Source: Thermoanaerobaculum sp.
GTDB taxonomy: Bacteria > Acidobacteriota > Thermoanaerobaculia > Multivoradales > UBA5704
Direction of reading: 5' to 3'
Assembly (NCBI GenBank): GCA_021154885.1
Contig: JAJKHS010000160.1
Location: forward strand, 48,279-112,278
DNA length: 64,000 nucleotides
Below the pieces are notes generated by a model. The model was given only the letters and a program-made list of their open reading frames with translations. It did not search any database and was not told where the DNA came from. This document shows positions 7,947-16,417 of the stretch, in pieces. Position 1 is the first letter of the stretch; each line of letters starts with the position of its first letter. Both the position numbers and the translations under genes were made by a program.

Positions 7947-9308
7947 ATGCATCGTGTCAAGATACTGGCGGGCCTCCTGGCGCTCGCCCTCCTCACGGCC
8001 GGGGGCGCCTTCGCCCAGGTCAGCTTCACCAAGTACGTCGCCCTGGGCGACAGCCTCACCGCCGGCTTCTCGAGCGGCAGCATCAACCAGAACTTTCAGG
8101 TCAACAGCTACCCCGCGCTGCTGGCGCGGCAATTCGGCATCACCGACTTCCAGCAGCCGCTGGTGAGCCCTCCGGGCCTGCCGGGCATCCTGCAACTGAC
8201 GCGGCTGGTCCCCACTCCGGTCATCGCTCCGAGCGCGGGCTCGGGCTCGCCAATCAATCTCGGCCTGGGCCGGGCCTACGACAACATGGCGGTTCCGGGC
8301 GCCACGGTCCACGACCTGCTGACCAAGCTGCGGTCGACCAGCGCCAACGATCCGACGGACCTCATCCTCCGCGGACTGGGCTTCACGCAGCTCGTGCAGG
8401 GCCTGTCGCTGAAACCGACCTTCGTGACTTTGTGGATCGGCAACAACGACGCCCTCGGCTCCGCCACGGCGGGCACCGACCAGCTCCTGACGCCGGTGGC
8501 GAGCTTCGAGGCTGACTACCGGGCCATCGTGGCCGCCATCGCCGCGTCCGGCGCCAAGATGGCGATCGCCAACATCCCGGACGTGACCAGCATCCCGTTC
8601 GTCACCACGCTGACGCGGTTCATCATCAATCCGCAGACCGGCCAGCCGCTGCTCGTCAGCGGCAACCCGGTGCCCCTGATCGGCGTGCAGCCCGGTGACT
8701 TCGTGCTGCTCACCGCCACCACCGCGGAGGCCCAGGGCTTCGGCATCCCCACCTCGCTCGGAGGCAACGGCCAGCCGCTGCCCGGCTCCGTGGTGCTCAC
8801 CGCCGCCGAGGCAGCCAACGTCCGTACCCGCGTCAACGCCTACAACGCCATCATCCAGACGGTGGCCAACGAGCGCGGCGCCGCCCTGGTGGACGCCAAC
8901 GCATCGCTCACCCAACTCGCCACCACCGGCGTCAACGTCGGCGGCATCACCTATACCAGCGCCTTCCTGCGCGGCGGCGTCTTCTCCTACGACGGCGTCC
9001 ACCCGACCCGGTTCGGCTATGCCTTCCTCGCCAACACATTCATCGACGCCATCAACCAGAAGTTCGGCACCACCGTGCCGGAGGTCAATCTCTTCCCGTT
9101 CGTCTTCGGCCCGTCCGCCATCACCTCGCCAGCGCAAGTCTCCGCCGACGACTCCGTTGCCGGCCCGCCCTTCCTCTTCACCGAGGAGGCCCGGGTCAAC
9201 CTGCTGCGCTCGTTCGGCGTGCCCCAATCCTACATCGACGGCACTCCACCGGAGGCGCCGGCTCCCGCGCCGACGCACCGGCCGCGGCGCCCCCACGGCC
9301 ACTCTTAG
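7947..9308 (+). CDS. Secreted SGNH/GDSL esterase or lipase
   Basis: A 453-residue exported hydrolase. Residues 1-24 form a signal peptide ending AFAQ. Block I is GDSLTAGF at 34-41 with the nucleophile S36; the block III Asn lies in WIGNNDALG; block V is YDGVHPTRFGYA with the catalytic Asp and His. The size exceeds the minimal family, with long insertions between blocks, and the last 20 residues are Pro/Arg/His-rich. It probably cleaves acyl esters in the periplasm or outside the cell. A strong Shine-Dalgarno (AAGGAGAC) precedes the ATG. It is the second gene of the operon with FadL. Confidence 0.9.
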   Translation: MHRVKILAGLLALALLTAGGAFAQVSFTKYVALGDSLTAGFSSGSINQNFQVNSYPALLARQFGITDFQQPLVSPPGLPGILQLTRLVPTPVIAPSAGSGSPINLGLGRAYDNMAVPGATVHDLLTKLRSTSANDPTDLILRGLGFTQLVQGLSLKPTFVTLWIGNNDALGSATAGTDQLLTPVASFEADYRAIVAAIAASGAKMAIANIPDVTSIPFVTTLTRFIINPQTGQPLLVSGNPVPLIGVQPGDFVLLTATTAEAQGFGIPTSLGGNGQPLPGSVVLTAAEAANVRTRVNAYNAIIQTVANERGAALVDANASLTQLATTGVNVGGITYTSAFLRGGVFSYDGVHPTRFGYAFLANTFIDAINQKFGTTVPEVNLFPFVFGPSAITSPAQVSADDSVAGPPFLFTEEARVNLLRSFGVPQSYIDGTPPEAPAPAPTHRPRRPHGHS

Positions 9309-9321
9309 CGCCTGCCCGGCT

Positions 9322-9348
9322 CGCAGGGGCGCAGCCCGCGCCCCTGCG
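9322..9348 (+). terminator. GC-rich stem-loop after the GDSL gene
   Basis: CGCAGGGGCG (9322-9331) and CGCCCCTGCG (9339-9348) pair perfectly around a 7-nt loop, 13 bp after the stop codon. There is no immediate T-run (a T5 lies 24 bp further on), so it may act as an mRNA 3' end stabiliser or a weak terminator. Confidence 0.55.
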
Positions 9349-9390
9349 GCCCCTCTCCTCCGCTGTCACGCTTTTTGATCCCCCAGCACC

Positions 9391-9396
9391 TATAAT
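9391..9396 (+). promoter_or_regulatory. Consensus -10 element for the TPR/VWA operon
   Basis: A perfect TATAAT lies 6 nt before the ATG at 9403. A clear -35 hexamer is missing at the standard distance. If used, transcription would start on the A of that ATG, giving a leaderless message; a second ATG at 9418 has GGAGG 4 nt upstream and would then serve as an internal alternative start. Confidence 0.5.
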
Positions 9397-9402
9397 GGGC
9401 CA

Positions 9403-10602
9403 ATGCTTGGAGGTCCCATGCGCGTGCGAACGGAAGGGAAGCTCGCGGGCCGGCCTGTCCTCTGGCTCGCCCTGGTCTGGCTGTCGGCCGGCCTGGCCGC
9501 CTGGGCTCAGCCGGCCCCGGGGACACAGAAAGGGAGCGGCACTCTCGGCCTGCGCGCCGGAGAAAGGCTGTCGCCGGCGAGGATTCAGGAGGTCTATCGC
9601 AAGATCCTCGCTGACTGGTCGGCAGGCGACACGGAGCGGGCGCCGGACGAGCTGATCGAGCTCGAGTCGGCCGTGGTGTCGGATGCCGATGCGGGCACCC
9701 GCAAGGTCCTCCTCAAGGCGGAGCAGGCGGTCATCCACCAGGTCGGCGCCGCGGATCTCGAGGTGCTGGTGCCCATCGCCGTGCTCCACCACGAGGCCTA
9801 CCGGCGTCTCCTGAAGCGGGGGTTCCATGGCCACGCGCTGGCCATGATCCACACCCGTACCATGACTCGGGATCTGGCCATCCTCTACCACGACCAGTCG
9901 GGTTCGGAGGGGGCGTCGCTGGTCTCCAGCCGGCTGCTCACCAGCCTGGGCGGGCTGCTGCAGCAGTCGGCCCAGCAGCTCCCGGCGGCGGAGATGTTCC
10001 AGCAGGCCTTCACCCTGGACGCCAAGAACGCCGCCGCCCTGCTGGGTCTGGCCGCGATCTACGAGAAGAACACCCAGACCGAGAGCGCCGTCAAGCTCCT
10101 GCGCCACGTCCTGGAGATCGAGCCGGGCAACGCGGAGGCCCACCTGCGGCTGGCGCTGAACCTCAGGCGGCAGGACCACCATGACGAGGCCGCGAAGCTC
10201 CTCCAGGAGCTCACGGCCTCAACCGACCCCTCCTGGGTGACGCCGCTGGCCTTCCAGGAACTCGCCCGCCTCGACTCCGACGAGGGCAAGACGGCGGACG
10301 CGGAGAAGGTGTTGCGGCAGGCCCTACGGCGCTATCCGAACGACCTGCGTCTGCACGTCCAGCTCGCGGCGGTGCTCGACCGCCGGGGCGCGCCAGGGGA
10401 GGCCACGGCCCTGGTGGAGAAGGCCCTCACCCTGCCGGCCGGCGAGGAGGCCGCGGCGCGCTTCCTCTACAACACCGTGCGCCCGGACGCCTTCGCCGCG
10501 GCGCGCGCGTTCCTCGACGAGAATTCGCGCTCCCGCCTGCCGGTGCTCGCCCAGGCGCTGGGCGCGCCGCCGGCGCCGGCGGGGACGGGGGTGGGCCGAT
10601 GA
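9403..10602 (+). CDS. Secreted tetratricopeptide-repeat protein
   Basis: A 399-residue protein with an N-terminal signal peptide (LVWLSAGLAAWAQ). The N-terminal half (IQEVYRKILADWSAGDTERAPDELIELE in pieces) is helical and unassigned. From about residue 180 there are at least three TPR-like helix pairs (AAEMFQQAFTLDAKNAAALLGLAAIY; AVKLLRHVLEIEPGNAEAHLRLAL; AEKVLRQALRRYPNDLRLHVQLA). TPR arrays bind partner proteins, here probably in the periplasm. The stop overlaps the start of the VWA protein by 4 nt, so the two are likely partners. The start at 9403 fits a leaderless mRNA; 9418 fits a Shine-Dalgarno; the signal peptide is intact either way. Confidence 0.8.
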   Translation: MLGGPMRVRTEGKLAGRPVLWLALVWLSAGLAAWAQPAPGTQKGSGTLGLRAGERLSPARIQEVYRKILADWSAGDTERAPDELIELESAVVSDADAGTRKVLLKAEQAVIHQVGAADLEVLVPIAVLHHEAYRRLLKRGFHGHALAMIHTRTMTRDLAILYHDQSGSEGASLVSSRLLTSLGGLLQQSAQQLPAAEMFQQAFTLDAKNAAALLGLAAIYEKNTQTESAVKLLRHVLEIEPGNAEAHLRLALNLRRQDHHDEAAKLLQELTASTDPSWVTPLAFQELARLDSDEGKTADAEKVLRQALRRYPNDLRLHVQLAAVLDRRGAPGEATALVEKALTLPAGEEAAARFLYNTVRPDAFAAARAFLDENSRSRLPVLAQALGAPPAPAGTGVGR

Positions 10603-11759
10603 GGCGGAAGCAGTTCCTCCCGGCCCTGGCCGCGGGCCTGCTCCTCGCCGCCGCGGCCCGCGGACAGGTGGCGGTCCGCATCCTCAGTCCCGAGCCAGGC
10701 CAGCCGGTCTTCGGCGCCACCGACGTGCGAGTGGGCGTGCAGGCCGGTCCCGCCATCGACCGGGTGGAAATCTACGTCAACGGGGAGCTGGCGGGCACGG
10801 CCAGGACACCCCCCTACCACGTCCAGATCGACGTCGGCGAGGACAACATCCAGCGCGAGTTCCGCGCCGTGGCCTACACCCCCACCGGTGCCACGGGTTC
10901 CGACTCCGTGGTGACGCAGCCGGTGATGATCAACGACGAGATGAACCTCAGGCTGCGCGCCCTGTTCGTCTCGGTGACGCGCAACGGCCAGCGGGCGCTC
11001 GACCTCGGCAGGGAAGACTTCCAGGTGCTGGACAACGGTGCCCCTCAGGAGATCGTCACCTTCGGCCGTGACGAGCTGCCGCTCACCGCCGTCCTCCTGC
11101 TGGACACCAGCGAGAGCATGCAGGGCAAGCGGCAGGAGGCCGTCCGCCGCGGGGCCAAGGCCTTTCTCGACGGCATGAAGCCTTCAGACGAGGCGATGCT
11201 CGCCCTGTTCTCCGATCGCCTGCTGCGCTTCACGCCTTTCACCTCGCAGAAGTCCACCCTCGAATCCGCCATCGCCGGCACCCAGGCCGCCGGCGGCACG
11301 GCGGTCAACGACTTCCTCTACATGTCGCTCAAGCTGCTCGACGCCCGCCAGGGGCAGCGCGTGGTGGTGCTGTTCTCTGACGGCTCGGACGTGCACAGCG
11401 TCCTGCCCGCCTCCGACGTGCTGTGGAAGTCGCGCGCCGGCCAGGCGCTGATCTACTGGATCCAGCTCGGCGGTAAGCACGAGTCCTTCACTTCCTCCTG
11501 GCGCGACTTCAAGGCGAACGACCAGGAATACCGGGAGCTGGAGCAGGCCGTGAGGGAGAGCGGCGGGCGTATCCTCACCATCGAGCGCCTCGAGGACCTG
11601 GAGGGCGCCTTCCGCAACGTCCTCAAGGACCTGCGCGAGCAGTACGCCGTCGGCTACTACCCGAACAACGCCAAGGGCGACGGCAAGTGGCACAAGCTCG
11701 ACGTCCGCGTCAAGGGCGGCGCCCGGGCCCGGACCCGCGAAGGGTACGCGGACTATTAA
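10599..11759 (+). CDS. Secreted VWA-domain protein, Acidobacteriota type
   Basis: A 386-residue protein with a signal peptide (residues 1-22), an Ig-like segment at about 25-115 (VRILSPEPGQPVFGATDVRVGVQAG, VEIYVNGELAG), a short linker domain (FVSVTRNGQRALDLGREDFQVLDNGAPQEI) and a von Willebrand A domain from about 160. The metal-ion-dependent adhesion site is intact: D169-T-S171-E-S173, with a later FSDGSD. The order linker-VWA-GYYP tail is that of the VWFA-related family that is abundant in Acidobacteriota. VWA domains mediate protein-protein contacts through a bound divalent cation. It is translationally coupled to the TPR protein upstream. Confidence 0.88.
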   Translation: MRRKQFLPALAAGLLLAAAARGQVAVRILSPEPGQPVFGATDVRVGVQAGPAIDRVEIYVNGELAGTARTPPYHVQIDVGEDNIQREFRAVAYTPTGATGSDSVVTQPVMINDEMNLRLRALFVSVTRNGQRALDLGREDFQVLDNGAPQEIVTFGRDELPLTAVLLLDTSESMQGKRQEAVRRGAKAFLDGMKPSDEAMLALFSDRLLRFTPFTSQKSTLESAIAGTQAAGGTAVNDFLYMSLKLLDARQGQRVVVLFSDGSDVHSVLPASDVLWKSRAGQALIYWIQLGGKHESFTSSWRDFKANDQEYRELEQAVRESGGRILTIERLEDLEGAFRNVLKDLREQYAVGYYPNNAKGDGKWHKLDVRVKGGARARTREGYADY

Positions 11760-11780
11760 GATCAAGATCGAAAATCCCTC

Positions 11781-11811
11781 TTGACCCTCACGTTGCGTGA
11801 GGCTTTATCGT
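11781..11811 (+). promoter_or_regulatory. MerR/TipA-type autoregulatory promoter
   Basis: TTGACC (-35, 11781-11786) and TATCGT (-10, 11806-11811) are separated by 19 bp, the overlong spacer typical of promoters untwisted by MerR proteins. The spacer holds the dyad CCTCACGTTGCGTGAGG (11786-11802, 7-bp perfect arms), which matches the known operator type of TipA/Mta regulators. The regulator gene starts 44 bp downstream, so it most likely controls itself. Confidence 0.85.
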
Positions 11812-11854
11812 CTCCTCCATGGCCACCATGAACCGGCGGAAAGGAGGAGTGACG

Positions 11855-12592
11855 ATGCGGCCCGCGCCCTGGAAGGTGGGCGAGCTGGCCAGGTGGACGG
11901 GGGTCTCGGTGCGGACCCTCCACTACTACGACGAGATCGGCCTGCTGCGGCCGGCGCAAACCACCGAGGCGGGCTACCGCCTCTACACCGAGGGCGACGT
12001 GATCCGTCTGCAGCAGGTCAGGTCGCTCCGCAACCTGGGGTTCTCCCTGGCGGAGATCAAGAATCTCCTGGCCCGTCCCGAGGTCTCGCCCGGCGAGGTG
12101 CTGCGCATGCAGATCGCGCACCTCAAGGAGCAGATCGCCCTGCAGCAGCGCCTGTGCGAGCGCCTGGAAGCCCTCGCCGGACGCTGGGGGGAGGCCGGAT
12201 CGATCTCCACCGGAGAGCTCCTGCAACTCATTGAGGTCACGAACATGATGGACAAGTACTACACCCCTGAGCAGTCCGAGGAGCTGCGCCAGCGCCGGGA
12301 GCAGATCGGCGACGAGCGCATCAAACAGTCCGAAACCGACTGGCAGGAGCTGATGGATCAGGTGAGAGCGGAGATGGAGAAGGGCACCGACCCCGCGAGC
12401 GAGACCGTGCAGGCCCTCGCCCGGCGGTGGGACGGCCTGATCCAGGAGTTCACCGGCGGCAACCCCGGCATCGCCCAGTCGCTCGGCCGGATGTGGAAAG
12501 AAGAGCCCGCCATCGTCGGCATGGCCACGGGCCCGGTGCGCGAGCTGATGGCCTACATCGACAAGGCGCGGGCGGCGGGGAGGGCCTCGTAG
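11855..12592 (+). CDS. MerR-family regulator with TipAS-like ligand domain
   Basis: A 245-residue transcription activator. The ATG at 11855 is chosen because AAAGGAGG (11840-11847) stands 7 nt before it; the earlier ATG at 11819 has none and would add nonconserved residues. Residues 5-75 are a MerR winged helix (VGELARWTGVSVRTLHYYDEIGLLRPA, then EGDVIRLQQVRSLRNLGFSLAEI). A dimerisation helix follows, then from about residue 132 a TipAS-type domain (YYTPEQSEELRQRREQIG) that in relatives binds thiopeptides or other amphipathic drugs. It probably senses a small toxic molecule. No efflux gene is adjacent. Confidence 0.92.
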   Translation: MRPAPWKVGELARWTGVSVRTLHYYDEIGLLRPAQTTEAGYRLYTEGDVIRLQQVRSLRNLGFSLAEIKNLLARPEVSPGEVLRMQIAHLKEQIALQQRLCERLEALAGRWGEAGSISTGELLQLIEVTNMMDKYYTPEQSEELRQRREQIGDERIKQSETDWQELMDQVRAEMEKGTDPASETVQALARRWDGLIQEFTGGNPGIAQSLGRMWKEEPAIVGMATGPVRELMAYIDKARAAGRAS

Positions 12593-12600
12593 TTTTCCAA

Positions 12601-12632
12601 GGATCGCCGCGCAGGTGACCGCGCGGCGATCC
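12601..12632. terminator. Bidirectional terminator hairpin
   Basis: GGATCGCCGCGC (12601-12612) pairs perfectly with GCGCGGCGATCC (12621-12632) around an 8-nt loop, exactly between the convergent MerR and amidohydrolase genes. TTTT stands a few bases to the left and CATTT a little to the right, so it can serve both directions. Confidence 0.75.
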
Positions 12633-12641
12633 TCATCTCCC

Positions 12642-13895
12642 TCATTTCCCGCACCGCACCTCGTTCTTCACCAGCCTGCCCGCCTTCATCACCCACACCA
12701 CCCGCTTCAAAGCCCGGATATTCTTCACCGGGTCGCCCTCGACGGCGATGAGGTCCGCCTCCAGGCCGGGCGCGACAGCGCCGACCTTGTCCTTGAGACC
12801 GAGCGACTCGGCAGCCAGAGAGGTGGCCGAGACGATGGCGGCCATGGGGTCCTGTCCCCCCTTCTCGACGCGGTAAATCAGTTCCTCGAAGTTGCGGCCA
12901 TGGGAGCCGGCCACGGCATCGGTGCCGAAGACCACTTTGAGGCCGGGGGTGACCAGCGACTGCTTGAAGATGGCCAGCGCCAGGGGGACGGCCCGGTGCA
13001 TCTGGGCGAAGCCCTCCTCGGTGAAGTTGTCGACGCCCACGAAGCGGTCCTTGTTCTCGAAGTAGTTGCGGAACACCAGGTCGGTGTTGGGATCGAAATA
13101 CGTGCCGTGCTCGGCCAGCACCTTGAGGGTGGCGGCGTCGAGCAGCACGCCGTGCTCGACGGAGGTGCAGCCGGCGAGGGCGGCCCGGCGGGCGCTCTCG
13201 ATGCCGTGGGCGTGCACCGCCGCCCGCAGGCCGTGGGCCCGGGCCTCGCCGCAGGCGGCGTCGAGCTGCTCCTGGCTCCAGGTGGGGGCGCCGCCGTCGC
13301 GGATGCTCTTCGAGGCGAAGATCTTGATCACGTCCGCGCCCTGGCCGGCCCGCTCGCGCACGATCCTGCGGATCTGCTCCGGCGTCAGCTTCGGGTCTTC
13401 GAGAGGCTCGAGCGAGGTGAGCACCCGCGGGCCGGGGAGGGTGCCGCGGGCGATCCAGTCCCGCAGGTCCTTGTCCTCCGGCGCGCCCAGGCTCTGGACG
13501 GTGGTGATGCCGCTCATCAGCGTCTGCTGGGCGTTCTCCGCGGCGTAGAGCGCCGTCTGGCCGGGCGGCTCGGGCTTGCTGTCGTCGTGGGTCTTGCCGT
13601 TGCGGTCGAAGTGCCAGCCGATGTGGACGTGGGTGTCGACGCCGCCCGGCATCAGGGTGAGCCCGCGCAGGTCCCAGGTGGCCGTCCCCGTCCCGCCAGC
13701 CTCCGTCTTTTCCACCTTGACGATGCGCGAGCCCTCGACCGTCACCGTCACGTCCTCGCGGGCGCCTCCCCGGCCATCCAGGAGCTTGCCGACGCGAATC
13801 GTGACGGGCTCGGGCGCCGCAGGCGACTGGGCGGCCATCACCCAAGGCAGGGCGAGGAGGAGCGACAGGACGAAGGCGGAGCGGGTGCGTCGCAT
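12642..13895 (-). CDS. Secreted amidohydrolase (imidazolonepropionase-like)
   Basis: A 417-residue metal-dependent hydrolase with a signal peptide (residues 1-22, ending VMAAQ). The TIM-barrel metal ligands are in order: THVHIG, the lysine in VIKIFASKS, AAVHAHG, SVEHGVLLD and FGTDAVAG. The flanking beta-sandwich appears at both ends (IRVGKLLDGRGG and the C-terminal LEADLIAVEGDPVKNI). This subgroup acts as periplasmic amidases or dipeptidases/prolidases on N-acyl amino acids and similar compounds; the substrate here is unknown. It stands alone, convergent with merR and 21 bp downstream of the ABC-F gene on the same strand, so read-through from that gene is possible. Confidence 0.88.
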   Translation of the reverse strand: MRRTRSAFVLSLLLALPWVMAAQSPAAPEPVTIRVGKLLDGRGGAREDVTVTVEGSRIVKVEKTEAGGTGTATWDLRGLTLMPGGVDTHVHIGWHFDRNGKTHDDSKPEPPGQTALYAAENAQQTLMSGITTVQSLGAPEDKDLRDWIARGTLPGPRVLTSLEPLEDPKLTPEQIRRIVRERAGQGADVIKIFASKSIRDGGAPTWSQEQLDAACGEARAHGLRAAVHAHGIESARRAALAGCTSVEHGVLLDAATLKVLAEHGTYFDPNTDLVFRNYFENKDRFVGVDNFTEEGFAQMHRAVPLALAIFKQSLVTPGLKVVFGTDAVAGSHGRNFEELIYRVEKGGQDPMAAIVSATSLAAESLGLKDKVGAVAPGLEADLIAVEGDPVKNIRALKRVVWVMKAGRLVKNEVRCGK

Positions 13896-13916
13896 GACAA
13901 TCTTTCTCCTTGCCGG

Positions 13917-15854
13917 CTACGTCCCCAACTCGCTGAGCTCGGACTCGATCTTCTCCCACTCCGCCATCAGCTCCTCGACCTTGGCGGAGAGGGTCTTCTG
14001 CTCGTTTTCGAGCTTCTTGACCTGCTCGCGGGAGGTGCGGTCGAAGAAGGTGGGATCGCAGAACAGCTCGTTGATGGCGTGGACGCGCGACTCGGCCTGC
14101 TCGACGGCGGCGGTCGTCTGGTCGCGCTTCCTGGCGAGCTCCTTCTGGCGGTTCTGGCGGCGGCGGGCCTCGGCGGGATCGGCGGCCTCCTCGCGGGCGG
14201 CGGCCGCGGCGGCCTTCTTCTTCTGCTCGCGCCGCATGCGCAGCACGGCCTCGGCGTCCAGGTGGTCGTCGCCCAGGCGCTCCAGGTACTCGTCGTAGGT
14301 GCCGACGAAGTCGTTGTACCCCTTGGGCGAGATCTCGAAGATGCGGGTCGCGAGCTGGGAGACGAACCAGCGGTCGTGGGAGACGAAGATCAGGGTGCCG
14401 TCGTATTTCTTCAACCCCTCGACCAGCGCCTCGATGGCTTCGAGGTCGAGGTGGTTCGTGGGCTCGTCGAGGATCAGGACGTTGGGCCTGGTCACCGACA
14501 GCTTGCAGAAGACCAGCCGCGCAGCCTCGCCGCCGGAGAGGCTGCCGATGGGCTTCTTCACGTCGTCGCCCGAGAAGAGGACCATTCCGAGGTTGCCGCG
14601 GATGTAGCCGATGGGCTCGCCCGGGACGAATTCCCAGAGCCACGCCTCCACCGTCTGCTTGCTCCCCTTGGGGATCTCGTGGTGGTCCTGGGAGAAGTAG
14701 CCGGGGTAGGTCTCGTAGCCCCACTCGATGCGGCCGGCGTCGGCGTCGATCTCGCCGACGGCGATCTTGAGCAGAGTCGACTTGCCGATGCCGTTGGGGC
14801 CGATGATGGCGATGCGGTCGCCGCGCTCGACCTTGAGCGAGACGTCCTTCAGCACGTGGTTGTCGCCGTAGGATTTGGAGATCCCTTCGAGCTCCAGGGC
14901 CTGCCGGCCGCTGGGGCGGACCTGCTGGAACTTGAAGGTGGGGTACCGCCGCGAGCTCTGGGGCAGGCGCTCGATGACGATCTTCTCGATCATCTTGATC
15001 TTGCTCTGGGCCTGCCGGGCCTTGGTGGCCTTGGCGCGGAAGCGGTCCACGAACTCCTTGTGGCGGGCGATCTCGGCCTCCCGCTTCTCGATCTCGGCCT
15101 CCTTGCGGTCGCGGTTGTCGACCTTGGCGTTCATGAACGCCGCGTAATTGCCGGGATAGAGGATCATCGTCTCGTAGTCCACGTCCACGATGTGGGTGCA
15201 GATGTTGTCGAGGAAGCGGTGGTCGTGGGAAATGACGATGGCGGTGCCCTTGTAGGTGTCGGTGAGGAACTTCTCCAGCCAGCGGATGGAGAGGATGTCG
15301 AGGTGGTTGGTGGGCTCGTCGAGGAGCAGGACGTCGGGCTCGGCGGCCAGCACCTGGGCGAGGAGCACGCGCAGCTTGAAGCCGCCGGAGAGGGTGGAGA
15401 GGGGCTGGAGGTGGATCTCGGTGGGGATGCCGAGCCCTTCGAGCACCTCGCCGGCGCGGGACTCCAGGGTGTAGCCGTCGTGGCGGAGGATGAGGTCCTC
15501 CAGGTCGGCGTAACGGTCGGAGTCGAACTCCTGCTCGGCGTTGGCGAGCAGGCGCTCCTTCTCGACCATGGCCTCCCAGACGTCGTGGTTGCCCATCATG
15601 GCCACTTCGAGGATGGGCATGTGCTCGTAGCGGAAGTGGTCCTGCTTGAGGACGCCCAGCTTGAGGCGTTTGGGCATCGCGATGGTGCCCTCGCTGGGGA
15701 TGTCCTCGCCGGCGAGGATGCGGAGGAAGGTCGACTTGCCCGAGCCGTTGGCCCCTACGAGGCCATAGCGGTTGCCGGGGTTGAACTGGATCGACACCCC
15801 CTCGAACAGTGTCTGGGGGCCGAAGGACTTGCCGAGGTCGGAGACGGCGATCAT
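13917..15854 (-). CDS. ABC-F family ATPase (translation factor type)
   Basis: About 645 residues with two ABC cassettes and no membrane domain. Walker A motifs are GANGSGKS near the start and GPNGIGKS in the second half; signature motifs are LSGGF and LSGGEA; Walker B is LLLDEPTNHLD and LILDEPTNHLD. Between them is the interdomain linker rich in Arg/Lys/Glu (about residues 230-310). The C-terminal 130 residues are a charged coiled coil. ABC-F proteins bind the ribosomal E site and rescue stalled or drug-bound ribosomes; the length and tail fit the YbiT/Uup side of the family. The ATG at 15854 (IAVSDLGKSFG) is chosen because the open frame upstream is not conserved-looking. Confidence 0.93.
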   Translation of the reverse strand: MIAVSDLGKSFGPQTLFEGVSIQFNPGNRYGLVGANGSGKSTFLRILAGEDIPSEGTIAMPKRLKLGVLKQDHFRYEHMPILEVAMMGNHDVWEAMVEKERLLANAEQEFDSDRYADLEDLILRHDGYTLESRAGEVLEGLGIPTEIHLQPLSTLSGGFKLRVLLAQVLAAEPDVLLLDEPTNHLDILSIRWLEKFLTDTYKGTAIVISHDHRFLDNICTHIVDVDYETMILYPGNYAAFMNAKVDNRDRKEAEIEKREAEIARHKEFVDRFRAKATKARQAQSKIKMIEKIVIERLPQSSRRYPTFKFQQVRPSGRQALELEGISKSYGDNHVLKDVSLKVERGDRIAIIGPNGIGKSTLLKIAVGEIDADAGRIEWGYETYPGYFSQDHHEIPKGSKQTVEAWLWEFVPGEPIGYIRGNLGMVLFSGDDVKKPIGSLSGGEAARLVFCKLSVTRPNVLILDEPTNHLDLEAIEALVEGLKKYDGTLIFVSHDRWFVSQLATRIFEISPKGYNDFVGTYDEYLERLGDDHLDAEAVLRMRREQKKKAAAAAAREEAADPAEARRRQNRQKELARKRDQTTAAVEQAESRVHAINELFCDPTFFDRTSREQVKKLENEQKTLSAKVEELMAEWEKIESELSELGT

Positions 15855-15942
15855 AGGGCCGGTAATGATAGCAGGCGGCGGGGGCGGGCTGCTCCGGGGG
15901 CGCTCGTCGTGCGGGCGGAGCGGAAGGTCGGGATGCACAGGA

Positions 15943-15972
15943 TTGTCCTGCCGGCTCGACCTGTGGTATCCT
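15943..15972 (+). promoter_or_regulatory. Candidate promoter of the orphan cassette
   Basis: TTGTCC (15943-15948) and TATCCT (15967-15972) lie 18 bp apart in the 156-bp gap between the divergent ABC-F and 16011 genes. Transcription would start near 15980, about 30 nt before the ATG. Confidence 0.4.
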
Positions 15973-16010
15973 GCTGTCGTGACGAAGGTGTTCGGACAGG
16001 GGAAAACGCG

Positions 16011-16400
16011 ATGGCTATCTTGCGGCAAGACGACACCCGGGAAGCGCTGAGGCGGCAGCTTATCGAGGAGGCTGTGGAGTACCGGCGGAGGCATCCTCTG
16101 CGGCTGGCCGATCTGCCGCGCCGGGAGGCCATCAACGGCACGCCGGACGAGTTGGTGGAGACCTCCTGGGAAACTGAATCTGGACAAGCCGGCGAGGGCC
16201 ATGGTATCGTCTTGGAGAGGAATAACATGCTACTCAAAGCCAAGGGTGACTTCTCTACGCTAACTCCAGACGGCCGGGCCGTGGTGGATACGAATCGCCT
16301 CATCCGATCTCCAGAGGTGGTGAGGACCTTGGCCGTGCTCGAACGAAAGATCCAGACACCGCGGTTTTTTGGAAAGCAGGCCGTCCAGGACGAGAAGTAG
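16011..16400 (+). CDS. Hypothetical protein, first gene of low-GC cassette
   Basis: A 129-residue protein not recognised. It starts at an ATG 30 nt after a plausible promoter, with GGGGAAAA upstream. The N-terminal third is charged and helical (RQDDTREALRRQLIEEAVEYRRRHPLR in pieces); the C-terminal half (ERNNMLLKAKGDFSTLTPDGRAVVDTNRLIRSPEVVRTLAVLERK) looks compact and soluble. Codon use is visibly less GC-biased than in flanking genes, which suggests transfer. It precedes the membrane protein at 16418 by 17 bp. No domain can be assigned. Confidence 0.55.
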   Translation: MAILRQDDTREALRRQLIEEAVEYRRRHPLRLADLPRREAINGTPDELVETSWETESGQAGEGHGIVLERNNMLLKAKGDFSTLTPDGRAVVDTNRLIRSPEVVRTLAVLERKIQTPRFFGKQAVQDEK

Positions 16401-16417
16401 TCCAACTCGCCCGGGTC

